A stretch of 28,303 bases of DNA from JAFAGX01 sp035623255 (lineage in GTDB: Bacteria; Acidobacteriota; Terriglobia; Terriglobales; Acidobacteriaceae): the NCBI GenBank assembly GCA_035623255.1, contig DASPTU010000127.1, positions 1 to 28,303 on the forward strand. The letters run 5' to 3'. Below the pieces are notes generated by a model, which was not told where the DNA came from, searched no databases, and saw only the letters and a program-made list of their open reading frames with translations. Position 1 is the stretch's first letter. The number at the start of each line of letters is the position of its first letter. The position numbers and the translations under genes were made by a program. This document shows, one piece after another, positions 1 through 6,775 of the stretch.

Positions 1-183
1 CACAACAATCCAAATGTGGCGCATCGGATTCCTTTCACTGCTGAAAGGCCACTGAGAGGGCGAAGGAGCTATCAGCAACCAAGTCGGCAACCAAGGAGTT
101 TAAGCGGCAGAATACTACCCATCGCAGGTAACTCTTGACAATGGAACTTTCTTGCTATACTCGGCTTTATCAGTGAGGAAAAT
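1..183 (+). other. Left edge: no complete gene; possible tail of a reading frame plus a promoter
   Basis: No complete gene is visible. Frame 1 is open from the window edge to a TGA at 136-138 and could be the C-terminal tail of a gene starting outside the window, but the roughly 45 residues (rich in R, P and S) match nothing I recognise. The stop overlaps the -35 box of the promoter for the next gene. The stretch may belong to the same accessory patch as the two following genes. Confidence 0.3.
135..161 (+). promoter_or_regulatory. Sigma70-type promoter of the 184-447 gene
   Basis: A perfect -35 TTGACA lies at 135-140 and TATACT at 156-161. The spacer is only 15 bases, but TGC directly before the -10 makes it an extended -10 promoter, which tolerates poor spacing. 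The expected start would be near 168, leaving a short leader that contains the GAGGA ribosome site at 175-179. Confidence 0.55.
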
Positions 184-447
184 ATGGAAGTAATCGCAAT
201 CGAAGGCCAATACTGGAAAACTGGGGCACCGAATATTCCTGCGTTCTTTTACAAGGTACACAATGGGCCGAGCCCGCATGTACGCATCATTGGCGGACTA
301 TACAAGGGAATCGGCGGTCACCCGATGACCCTTGAAGATGCCATTTTGGACGAACTGCGTGAGCGTCCAGGGTACGCATTCAAATTGCAGTCGTTTCAGG
401 TATTCGATTCCGATGGCGTACATCTGCGTGAGAACCTGAATTTCTGA
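184..447 (+). CDS. Small hypothetical protein (87 aa)
   Basis: I do not recognise this protein. It is 87 aa, soluble in appearance, with no signal peptide or membrane segment. It starts with MEVIAIEGQYWKTG and contains a glycine-rich stretch GGLYKGIGGHP near residues 38-48, then a charged helix (LEDAILDELRERPG) and a C-terminal segment ending ENLNF. The start is well supported: ATG at 184 has GAGGA 175-179 upstream and a TTGACA/TATACT promoter in front. The stop is followed closely by the next membrane-protein frame, so the two may be co-transcribed. The patch is more AT-rich than the rest of the window, compatible with an accessory origin. Reality of the gene is likely; function is unknown. 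Confidence 0.65.
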   Translation: MEVIAIEGQYWKTGAPNIPAFFYKVHNGPSPHVRIIGGLYKGIGGHPMTLEDAILDELRERPGYAFKLQSFQVFDSDGVHLRENLNF

Positions 448-483
448 TACTTGCTAGCAATAAAGCGACATAGCCCCGCGCGT

Positions 484-987
484 ATGACAACCATGGGCCA
501 AACTCCCATCGAGCCGTTCCCATCCTACGAAAATATTTGTTTATCATCCGTCTGGCATTTCTGGCTGTGGTTATTCGTGTTCGCTGTCGTTATACGGGTA
601 GTAATTTCCATTTTCACATTATGGGCACACAGAAAGGAAAGACACAGCCAATGGCGGCTACTCTGGCGGGATTGCGTGACCGACTATATACGCGTGCTAC
701 TTGGCTACCACAATGAACTTTATGATTTAGGAATAACGTTCTTGATTGGAATCGGCGAATTAGCAGCATACGCCGTATTAATTCGCTTTCGACAGATAGC
801 GGTGATAGGTGCATGGTTGGCTCTGAAAACAGCGGCATCCGCAGCGTGGAAACATTGGCAAGAAAAGCCGACGGCATACACACGTTTCCTGTTGGGGAAT
901 ATGTTGACCATCTTGGGGGCTTTCTTGTTATCTCACTTTGTCCGTCCATGCGCGTTGGGAGGCTCATCTATTTTGTGGTTGCCATGA
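484..987 (+). CDS. Hypothetical integral membrane protein
   Basis: Unrecognised protein with about four hydrophobic segments: a first helix in SVWHFWLWLFVFAVVIRVV, then ITFLIGIGELAAYAVLI, IAVIGAWLALKTAASAA, and a C-terminal MLTILGAFLLSHFV. A basic loop (HRKERHSQWRLLWRD) follows helix 1, fitting a cytoplasmic loop. The frame is open from a TTG at 451, but ATG codons at 484 and 493 are better starts; no clear ribosome site decides between them, so the start is uncertain. It begins within 40 bases of the preceding stop and may be translated from the same message. Base composition is low in G+C (28 of 60 in 541-600) compared with the housekeeping genes further right, suggesting acquired DNA. Confidence 0.5.
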   Translation: MTTMGQTPIEPFPSYENICLSSVWHFWLWLFVFAVVIRVVISIFTLWAHRKERHSQWRLLWRDCVTDYIRVLLGYHNELYDLGITFLIGIGELAAYAVLIRFRQIAVIGAWLALKTAASAAWKHWQEKPTAYTRFLLGNMLTILGAFLLSHFVRPCALGGSSILWLP

Positions 988-1266
988 TGGCCGCGATTGG
1001 CAGAACTTCACTCCTAGTCACAAGTATTTCGTACAACCTCTGTTTGCTGCTTTGCTGACCCACCATGGCCACAAGAAATGTTCAGGTCGCCACGCAGCAC
1101 CGCATTCAGGACTGAACCTTCGCCGTTGTAGGTTTGATTTTTGTTGTGTGCGGATTGTGTATTGGCACTGTGTATTCGCGTTCCGTAATGCCGAATGCAC
1201 CCAGGTTAGACACGATGCGCCCAGGGCAAACCGTTGGATTCAGGTGCTACCGCTATTCCCTGGGCT
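988..1266. other. Non-coding stretch beside the tRNA-Ser fragment
   Basis: Several short frames exist on both strands but none has a convincing start, codon pattern or recognisable product. The stretch holds an 8-base inverted repeat, GCCCAGGG at 1219-1226 and CCCTGGGC at 1258-1265, the second arm directly abutting the break in the tRNA fragment. It also holds a second copy of GCAAACCG at 1226-1233, matching 1271-1278 in the tRNA anticodon arm. I searched by eye for a tRNA-Ser 3' half and found none. Confidence 0.45.
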
Positions 1267-1306
1267 TTTAGCAAACCGCCGCCTTCAGCCACTCGGCCAC
1301 CTCTCC
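1267..1306 (-). tRNA. tRNA-Ser(GCU), 5' half only (truncated)
   Basis: Read on the minus strand from 1306, the sequence has the canonical tRNA-Ser layout: 7-base acceptor arm GGAGAGG, TG, D arm GCCGAGTGGCTGAAGGC, then anticodon stem GCGGT and loop TTGCTAA with anticodon GCU at 1272-1270. The match holds through 1267, the first base of the 3' anticodon stem; the next bases do not pair with GCGGT, and no variable arm, T arm or CCTCTCC 3' acceptor strand follows anywhere up to the window edge. It is therefore an orphan half gene, most simply the junction left by a mobile element that integrated at the anticodon loop. A group I intron at this site is an alternative, but no 3' exon was found. Confidence 0.7.
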
Positions 1307-1589
1307 GGCGACGATATTTTGCTCATCCATTGTATCAGCGCATGAAAGGCTTTTCACAGTGAGGCAACTCGGTGTGAAAGGTCACCTGAGGGATTCTGCC
1401 GTGCTCCTCCGACCCGCAATCGGGCTAGATGGAGGCAGCGCCGCAACGCTACGAACGTAATGTTCTCTCGCATTACTTTCGGCATCGTGACGACAGGTTT
1501 TGAGGGTGATTCTTGTCACATCCTGCCGATAGAAATCGCAGGAATATCGATTTAGCGCGGGAAGCAGTCCCTGACAGGAGGCTGCAAAC
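1307..1589. other. Spacer between tRNA-Ser fragment and the PilZ gene
   Basis: Apart from the tRNA promoter I see no gene here. An 84-residue minus-strand frame (1382-1636) with a hydrophobic start overlaps the beginning of the PilZ gene and is judged a chance frame. No convincing promoter for the PilZ gene could be picked. Confidence 0.4.
1329..1357 (-). promoter_or_regulatory. Candidate promoter of the tRNA-Ser fragment
   Basis: On the minus strand GTGAAA (plus 1352-1357; 4 of 6 to consensus) is separated by exactly 17 bases from TACAAT (plus 1329-1334; 5 of 6). The -10 ends 22 bases before the tRNA 5' end, a normal tRNA leader length. It suggests that the native upstream region of the tRNA gene is still attached to the 5' half. 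Confidence 0.45.
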
Positions 1590-1940
1590 ATGGCCAATGC
1601 CAACCAACAAGAAAGACGGCAATATCCGCGTTTCAAAATCAGTGTGCCAGTGGAGATACGAGCCGACGGGGCGGCCAGTCCGGTTCACGGTGCCACTCTC
1701 GATTTGAGCCTGGGCGGCTGCTACTTCGAAACCATTTTTCCGTTTCCGGTGGGGACAGAACTGGACTTGAGACTGCAACTTGATAGTGCGGTGCCGATCA
1801 GCGCAGTTGCGGTTACCTGCGATCCCCAGGTAGGAAATGGCATCAAGTTTACGAAAATGCTTCCCGAGGACCGAAAGGCGCTGGCAGTGTTTCTGAGCGC
1901 TGTAGAGGCTCGTCAACGGGTGACGCGCTTCGCAAGCTAG
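1590..1940 (+). CDS. PilZ domain protein (c-di-GMP receptor)
   Basis: A 116 aa single-domain PilZ protein, the family that binds cyclic di-GMP and relays it to motility, secretion or polysaccharide functions. Both ligand motifs are present: RxxxR at residues 10-14 (R-Q-Y-P-R) near the N-terminus, and D-x-S-x-x-G at 38-43 (DLSLGG), followed by the usual beta-barrel strands, so ligand binding is likely. There is no output domain, as in stand-alone adaptor PilZ proteins. The ATG at 1590 has a perfect AGGAGG at 1576-1581. The gene is convergent with the DUF4340 gene, the two stops being 13 bases apart, so it is probably a one-gene unit. Its partner and the process it controls cannot be read from the neighbours. 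Confidence 0.88.
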   Translation: MANANQQERRQYPRFKISVPVEIRADGAASPVHGATLDLSLGGCYFETIFPFPVGTELDLRLQLDSAVPISAVAVTCDPQVGNGIKFTKMLPEDRKALAVFLSAVEARQRVTRFAS

Positions 1941-1953
1941 ACGTTGGTCGAAT

Positions 1954-3294
1954 CTATTTGGCTGGTTTCTTGGATTTGTCGACCGGGGCAGCCATTTTAA
2001 GTTCCGCAGCCGCCTTCTGTAGATCAGACACAACCTTGGAATCGAGTTCATACAGCGCCGGCTCCCCGTCGCGCTTCGCCACGTAGTTGTCGCCATTCTT
2101 CGAGATCAGAACTTTCTCCGTCCGCTTGCTGTCATTTGAAATGACGGTCAAGTCGATTACAGGCTGGGTGAATCCGGAGTCCACGAATTTGGTGGCGGAG
2201 AGATCGCGTGCTTTATCGACCAGCGACTGCGCGGCGCCCATATCCAATTTTTGTCCGCTTCCGTTCCACCAGTCCTCGCCGCCGCGAGTCAGGAAATAAG
2301 CTTTTGGGCCGTCATGCAGTTCAAGCGTGTTCGGATCGCTATATCCGAAATCGAAAAGCCTTTTGTTGCGGAAGTCGTCGAGGCCTTTGTCCACGGCCTG
2401 ACCGAGGCTGCTGGGGACCTTGTAGATACCATCAACGACACTCGACTTAGCATAATAGTCATCTTTACTCTTGAGGACCTGAAGCTCCTGGGTACCGGAC
2501 TCGTCGGTTATTTTTGCGGTAGCGATAGGCGTGGCAGAGGTAAAGGCCGCGGCAATCTTCTTCGAATCGTCGGACGAACTGAGCTCCATCTTGGCGTCGG
2601 TGAGATTGCGAAGCAGATCCTCCACCTGAGAACCGTCGGCGCGGAGGGGCTTCGGTTTTACAATCTGCCATTCATCTTTGTTGCGGCCGAACTCGATGTC
2701 CTGTTTTTTGGCCGACAGTTCGACCTTACTGATTTTGTCCTGATTGGCAATGATCAGCCGTTTATCGCGGAGGTCGTTAACGCTTTTATCGATGCTGGTT
2801 TTTTCGTAGGTCGCGATGGTGAAGACGCGTGGGTCGCCATCGAGCTTTGCGTAGACGGCATTCTCGCTCGGCGTTTTGTCCCCCAGCAGTAACTTTTGAG
2901 TTTTGTTGTCCTTCTCGGTGATGTCGGCTTCAAACCGTGCATTCGTCAGCCCGTACTGGCTCAGGTTGCTGGCCTTGTCTTCGACCAGGCGGTCGGAGTT
3001 TAGCGATGACAGCGTCGATAGCATGCTGGAAACCGTGCTTTGGTCAGCGCCTAGCGGTTGCGGCGCGGTGATTTGCCACTGGCCGTTGTTCCTGGCGAGC
3101 ACAATTTCGGCGGCATCCTTTTTTTTCAACTCGATCTTCGAAATGTCGTCTTGCTTAAGCGAAAGGATTTTAGGTGCGACTTCGGCGGACGCTTCCGTTG
3201 TCTCCGGCGATTTGGGGTGACGATTTGACCAATAGAGAGCCGCCAGGAGTGCCAGAAGCACGATCATGGCTGCGATGAGGCCTCGAAGTTTCAT
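1954..3294 (-). CDS. DUF4340 domain protein, membrane-anchored
   Basis: A 446 aa protein with one N-terminal membrane segment (residues about 4-22) and a long periplasmic part of DUF4340 type, the family regularly encoded after GldG-like ABC subunits. I see three related units, each with a tryptophan-led strand followed by an L-x-A/M helix start: QWQITAPQPLGAD at 72-84, EWQIVKPKPLRAD at 208-220, and the more divergent DWWNGSGQKLDMG at 341-353. A second pair is NDLRDKRLIIANQDKISKVEL (173-193) and LDDFRNKRLFDFGYSDPNTLEL (305-326). The start is set at 3294 (MKLRGL) because GCAGGA lies about six bases upstream; a longer frame to 3387 would overlap the upstream gene. It is the last gene of the ABC operon. 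The exact role of the family is not established. Confidence 0.82.
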   Translation of the reverse strand: MKLRGLIAAMIVLLALLAALYWSNRHPKSPETTEASAEVAPKILSLKQDDISKIELKKKDAAEIVLARNNGQWQITAPQPLGADQSTVSSMLSTLSSLNSDRLVEDKASNLSQYGLTNARFEADITEKDNKTQKLLLGDKTPSENAVYAKLDGDPRVFTIATYEKTSIDKSVNDLRDKRLIIANQDKISKVELSAKKQDIEFGRNKDEWQIVKPKPLRADGSQVEDLLRNLTDAKMELSSSDDSKKIAAAFTSATPIATAKITDESGTQELQVLKSKDDYYAKSSVVDGIYKVPSSLGQAVDKGLDDFRNKRLFDFGYSDPNTLELHDGPKAYFLTRGGEDWWNGSGQKLDMGAAQSLVDKARDLSATKFVDSGFTQPVIDLTVISNDSKRTEKVLISKNGDNYVAKRDGEPALYELDSKVVSDLQKAAAELKMAAPVDKSKKPAK

Positions 3295-3320
3295 TTTTGT
3301 GTTCCTGCAGAATGTTTTCG

Positions 3321-3347
3321 GCGCGGGCAAAAATGCCCGCGTTACAC
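3321..3347 (+). repeat. Dispersed hairpin repeat, GCGGGCA family, copy 1
   Basis: GCGGGCAAAAATGCCCGC followed by GTTACAC sits in the 55-base spacer between the GldG-like and DUF4340 genes. It can fold as a hairpin (GCGGGCA/TGCCCGC). A close relative, GCGGGCAGAAATACCCGC followed by CGCTATAC, occurs at 19124-19149. Confidence 0.6.
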
Positions 3348-3349
3348 AG

Positions 3350-4726
3350 TTAGCGGCGCTTCCACCAGACTGAAACTCCGGCCACAACCACGATCAACGG
3401 CAACAAGAATTGACTGGTAGTGCGGACAAGATTCAATTGAGCACGCGTCATGGTGACGCGGCGGTCTTCCCTTTCCTTAGGCCGAATCGAAATCAGGTCT
3501 TCATCGGAAGACAGCCAATCAACGGTGTTTAACGCCAGGTCGCTGTTTCCGTTGAAGTTGATAAACGAATTGGCCGCCCACGACGAACTGCCGACGACAA
3601 CAAACCGTCCTTGCGAATCCTGCTTGCTGGTGTTGTACGTTCCGGCGGCCGCAATGGTCATCGGGCCCTTGCGATTCTTGGGATCATTGGGGTCCACCCG
3701 CGGCGAACTCAGATTGTTGGTCGCGAGGCTGGTGTCGGATGAATCGAAGAGCTTCTGCACCGAAGTTTTGTCACCGTTTTTGACTTCCATCGAGCGCGAG
3801 AGCGGGAAGCCAGTGGCGGATCCCTTCAATCCGCTAACAATGGGCTGCGACTCATAGCGAGTAACCAGGGCGACCTGGGGACCCAGTCCGGCCAGTTGGC
3901 CAATCGGATTCAGGTCCAGAATCAAGTTCTTGTCGAGGCTCACACCCCAGGTCTGCAGCAGATTAGTCAGCGCGTCGTTGTCCGCGATGTCGGAGCGGCC
4001 GATCTTGAGCGGAGGATCGAGCATCAGCAGCGCCCGGCCACCATTTTCGACATAATTCTTGATCGCGTCCACTTCCGGCTGCTGATAATCACGAGTCGGA
4101 CCGCCGACTGCCACCACCGTGCAGTCAGTTGGCACTTCGGCTTTTTGCAGCAAGTCGATGGTCTCTGCCTGGTAGTTGTCTTTGCCGAGCAGGTCTTTGA
4201 AACGAGAATAGCCATTGCGGTCGGAGTCCTCGATCTGATGTTCGCCGCTACCCTGAACGAAGCAAACCGTCCGCGTGGTGTTTTTCAAGTCGCGGATAAT
4301 TGCGCCGGTAATTCCCTCCTCGGTCATGCTCTTGGCTTCCTCTTTTCGATCGCCGATCTGAACTACCGCGGTTCCGTAGTTCTTAATTCCGACTTCCCGG
4401 GCTTCCTGCGGATTTTTGTCGGGATCGACATATTTCACCTGAATCTTGGGCGAGAGGTTCAAGTATTCGTTGAGCAGATCCTTGGCGTGCTGGAAGCGCG
4501 TGCTCTGATCAAAGTACGTAATCGTGGCCGGCTGTTTCAGACCTTTTACGATCTTTGCCGTTTGGTCGGACAGGCTGTAACGCTTGTTGGCGGTCGCGTC
4601 GTAAGACTTGTTGTAGCGATCAGCAAGGAAGTTGGCGATCACTACCGCAGTCAAGACGACCAGGATGTACACGGCCGCGTAGGCGGCATATTTTGTCTGT
4701 CTGGCTTTCAACAAACCTGAACTCAC
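3350..4726 (-). CDS. GldG-like ABC transporter auxiliary protein
   Basis: A 458 aa protein of the GldG / ABC_transp_aux type: an N-terminal membrane helix (about residues 14-34), a large extracytoplasmic domain beginning NKRYSLSDQTAKIVKGLKQP, and a C-terminal membrane helix (about 437-454, LLPLIVVVAGVSVWW) ending in WKRR. The central part contains VCFVQGSGEHQIEDS and GGRALLMLDPP, the usual landmarks of this family. The start is GTG at 4724-4726, directly after the TAA of the permease gene (4727-4729), with GGAGG inside the permease's last codons, so the two are translationally coupled. In Bacteroidetes GldA, GldF and GldG form an ABC complex needed for gliding; here the other Gld motor genes are not in view, so a general ABC exporter role is safer. 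Confidence 0.87.
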   Translation of the reverse strand: MSSGLLKARQTKYAAYAAVYILVVLTAVVIANFLADRYNKSYDATANKRYSLSDQTAKIVKGLKQPATITYFDQSTRFQHAKDLLNEYLNLSPKIQVKYVDPDKNPQEAREVGIKNYGTAVVQIGDRKEEAKSMTEEGITGAIIRDLKNTTRTVCFVQGSGEHQIEDSDRNGYSRFKDLLGKDNYQAETIDLLQKAEVPTDCTVVAVGGPTRDYQQPEVDAIKNYVENGGRALLMLDPPLKIGRSDIADNDALTNLLQTWGVSLDKNLILDLNPIGQLAGLGPQVALVTRYESQPIVSGLKGSATGFPLSRSMEVKNGDKTSVQKLFDSSDTSLATNNLSSPRVDPNDPKNRKGPMTIAAAGTYNTSKQDSQGRFVVVGSSSWAANSFINFNGNSDLALNTVDWLSSDEDLISIRPKEREDRRVTMTRAQLNLVRTTSQFLLPLIVVVAGVSVWWKRR

Positions 4727-5494
4727 TTACGACCTCCAGCGCAGAGATTCCATGGAGCGGGAAGTAAAAAACAGCCCCACGAAAATCACTGTCAGATAGA
4801 AGATTGCGTCCTTGGTGTCGAGTACGCCTTTGGCGAACGACTCGAAATGAGTAATTACCGACATGTAGGCGAGCACCTTGGCCCATGTGGCAGTTTCATA
4901 GCCGCTGACCCACTCAAGAACCCAGAGGAGCAGACAAACCCCAAAAGTAGCGGCGCCGGCGATGATCTGGTTTTTGGTCAGCGTCGAAATGAATGTCCCA
5001 ATGGCTAACAATCCACCGGCTTGCAGCAAGAGGCCCAGATAACCAATCGCCAGTGGCTTCCAATCAGGGTTTCCATACTTAAATAGAAAAGCAAAGTTCA
5101 GGGCCGTGAACAAGAGCATCGTGGCGTAAAGCGTGAGCGCCGCAAGCCACTTGCCAATGATGATTTCTGTATCTCGAATTGGTGAAGTAGCCAGCAGTTC
5201 GATGGTGCCCGTGCGCTTCTCCTCGGCGAACAGACGCATGGTGATCATCGGAATGAAAAACAAGCCGATCACACTGGCGTTGGATAACAGAGGCCGAATG
5301 ACCTCCTCGTTCAGGTTCATTGGGAACATCTGGCCGCGCATTTGCGATTCCATGCCCATCAGCACGAAGTAGCCGAGGGCATTCCAGAAAAAGAAGCCGA
5401 AGATCAGGGCAAACATCGTCAGTAGCAGGTAGGCGATCGGAGAGACAAAATAACTGCGCATTTCCTTTCGCCAGATAGTAAATACGTTTCGCAT
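4727..5494 (-). CDS. ABC-2 type permease (GldF-like)
   Basis: A 255 aa ABC-2 family membrane subunit with six predicted helices. The N-terminus NVFTIWRKEMRSYFVSPIAY is typical of the GldF / NosY-type permeases, and the loop EEKRTGTIELLATSPI (about residues 91-106) is the conserved cytoplasmic coupling segment that contacts the ATPase. The start is placed at 5494 (MRNVF) since AAGGGAG lies eight bases upstream; the frame is open to 5545 without support. It lies between the ATPase gene upstream (141-base gap) and the GldG-like gene downstream (no gap). Together with those it should form the inner-membrane complex. The transported substrate cannot be inferred. Confidence 0.88.
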   Translation of the reverse strand: MRNVFTIWRKEMRSYFVSPIAYLLLTMFALIFGFFFWNALGYFVLMGMESQMRGQMFPMNLNEEVIRPLLSNASVIGLFFIPMITMRLFAEEKRTGTIELLATSPIRDTEIIIGKWLAALTLYATMLLFTALNFAFLFKYGNPDWKPLAIGYLGLLLQAGGLLAIGTFISTLTKNQIIAGAATFGVCLLLWVLEWVSGYETATWAKVLAYMSVITHFESFAKGVLDTKDAIFYLTVIFVGLFFTSRSMESLRWRS

Positions 5495-5594
5495 TAATTC
5501 GCTCCCTTTGGCCATGGTTGCAGTTTGATAAGGAAGCGAGCCCAACGCACGATTGTTCTGTCGCTCAGAATGCGAGAGTTCGCGCGGCTCGCCC

Positions 5595-5634
5595 GGATCC
5601 TTCGCGGCGCAAAGGAGGCTTGCTCAGGATGACA
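5595..5634 (+). repeat. Dispersed repeat, GATCCTTCGCGGC family, copy 1
   Basis: GATCCTTCGCGGC at 5596-5608, ending with GATGACA at 5628-5634, lies in the 141-base gap between the ABC ATPase and permease genes. The same 13-base core followed by a similar tail ending in GATGACA is found at 16573-16607, where the middle differs. Two copies on the same strand in non-coding gaps indicate a dispersed element. Confidence 0.55.
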
Positions 5635-5635
5635 A

Positions 5636-6625
5636 TCAAGCCGCACCGACGCCTCCCTTTGCCGCATGTTCCACGGGCGCAGCTTCATTTCCAGTGAGTT
5701 GCAGGAAGATTTCCTCGAGGCTCATGGCGGCGGGGCGAAGTTCATTCAAGTCCCAACCCGCCTCGACCACGGCGCGCGCCAGATCGCCGCGGATGAAGCC
5801 TGTCTGGCCCTCGATTTCGAAGACGTTGCGATTGGCGTGGCTCGTCTTGTATTGCACCCGGCTTATGCCGCGAATTTGCTCCAGCCGCCTCTGGACGACG
5901 GACAAATCCAGGCTGCCGTTGCGGCCAGCCACCTCGATCAGCACCGACTCCGCACCACGCGCCCGCGCTTGCAGGTTCTGCACCGAATCCGTCGCGACAA
6001 GCCTGCCTTTGTTAATGATAATGACAAGCTGGCAGGTCTGCTCGACTTCCGGCAGGATGTGGGTGCTGAGAATGATGGTGTGATCACCCGCGAGGCTCTT
6101 GATCAGATCGCGCGTTTCGTTGATCTGCTTGGGATCAAGGCCTGCCGTGGGCTCGTCGAGGATCAGGACATCCGGGTTGTGAATGATGGCTTGAGCAAGA
6201 CCGACGCGCTGGCGGTAACCTTTTGACAGCTTGCCGAGGAGCTTGGTTTTTACGTCTGCGATAGCGCACCGGTCGCAAACATAATCGACCCGTTTGTTCA
6301 ATTCCGCTCCTGAGAGTCCTTTGAGCTTGCCAACAAATTTCAGGTATTCACTCGTTTCCATTTCGGGGTAGAGTGGGGGCGTTTCGGGAAGATAGCCAAT
6401 GCGCTTCTTAACTTCGAGCGACTGCTCCAGCACATCGAATCCAGCCACCGTTGCCGTACCGGAACTAGGCGGCAGGAAGCAGGTCAACATACGCATGGTG
6501 GTCGTCTTGCCGGCGCCATTTGGTCCGAGGAAGCCCACAATCTGCCCTTTCTGCACCTCGAACGAGACATGGTCTACGGCAGTCGTGCGCGCATACTTCT
6601 TCGTTAGCTCTTTTACTGTGATCAT
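5636..6625 (-). CDS. ABC transporter ATP-binding protein (GldA-like)
   Basis: A 329 aa ABC ATPase with all motifs: Walker A GPNGAGKTT at residues 34-42, signature LSKGYRQR at 133-140, Walker B VLILDEPT at 153-160, and switch histidine H189 in STHILPE. After the roughly 220-residue ATPase domain comes a C-terminal regulatory extension (about 230-315) of the type seen in GldA and NatA relatives. The start MITVKEL at 6625 is chosen by family convention; a GTG at 6661 would add 12 unlikely residues and neither has a strong ribosome site. It is the first gene of a minus-strand operon with the ABC-2 permease, the GldG-like protein and the DUF4340 protein, and energises that complex. Confidence 0.92.
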   Translation of the reverse strand: MITVKELTKKYARTTAVDHVSFEVQKGQIVGFLGPNGAGKTTTMRMLTCFLPPSSGTATVAGFDVLEQSLEVKKRIGYLPETPPLYPEMETSEYLKFVGKLKGLSGAELNKRVDYVCDRCAIADVKTKLLGKLSKGYRQRVGLAQAIIHNPDVLILDEPTAGLDPKQINETRDLIKSLAGDHTIILSTHILPEVEQTCQLVIIINKGRLVATDSVQNLQARARGAESVLIEVAGRNGSLDLSVVQRRLEQIRGISRVQYKTSHANRNVFEIEGQTGFIRGDLARAVVEAGWDLNELRPAAMSLEEIFLQLTGNEAAPVEHAAKGGVGAA

Positions 6626-6706
6626 AAGATTTTGTTGCAGATAATCAGATGTACAGCCCACATCGTTGAATAAGCTACTTCCTGAATATTTCTGACGTGA
6701 ATTTCT

Positions 6707-6736
6707 ATGTTAAGAAGTGCGCGGGCGATATGTCAA
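6707..6736 (-). promoter_or_regulatory. Candidate promoter of the ABC operon
   Basis: On the minus strand TTGACA (plus 6731-6736) and TAACAT (plus 6707-6712, 4 of 6) are 18 bases apart. Transcription would start near 6700, about 75 bases before the ATPase start codon. The region is shared with the divergent aldo/keto reductase gene. Confidence 0.4.
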
Positions 6737-6775
6737 ACGGACGGGCGGTAGAATAGGATTCCGCAGAGGAGAAAG

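Noticed and set aside
988..1266. Possible group I intron interrupting tRNA-Ser at the anticodon.
   Set aside because: No 3' exon (T arm and CCTCTCC acceptor strand) or recognisable intron core was found down to the window start; kept only as an alternative.
938..1345. 135-residue plus-strand frame covering the tRNA-Ser fragment.
   Set aside because: It overlaps the preceding gene and runs antisense through the tRNA half; its His/Cys/Arg-rich composition fits a non-coding frame.
1382..1636. 84-residue minus-strand frame with a hydrophobic start resembling a lipoprotein signal (LALAMFAASC).
   Set aside because: It overlaps the start and ribosome site of the well-supported PilZ gene, has no ribosome site of its own, and the rest of the sequence is arginine- and serine-rich like a chance frame.
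2251..2892. 213-residue plus-strand frame opposite the DUF4340 gene.
   Set aside because: Antisense shadow; the coding strand has a family-consistent protein with membrane anchor and ribosome site.
3896..4720. 274-residue plus-strand frame opposite the GldG-like gene.
   Set aside because: Antisense to a gene with clear family motifs and translational coupling; no independent signals.
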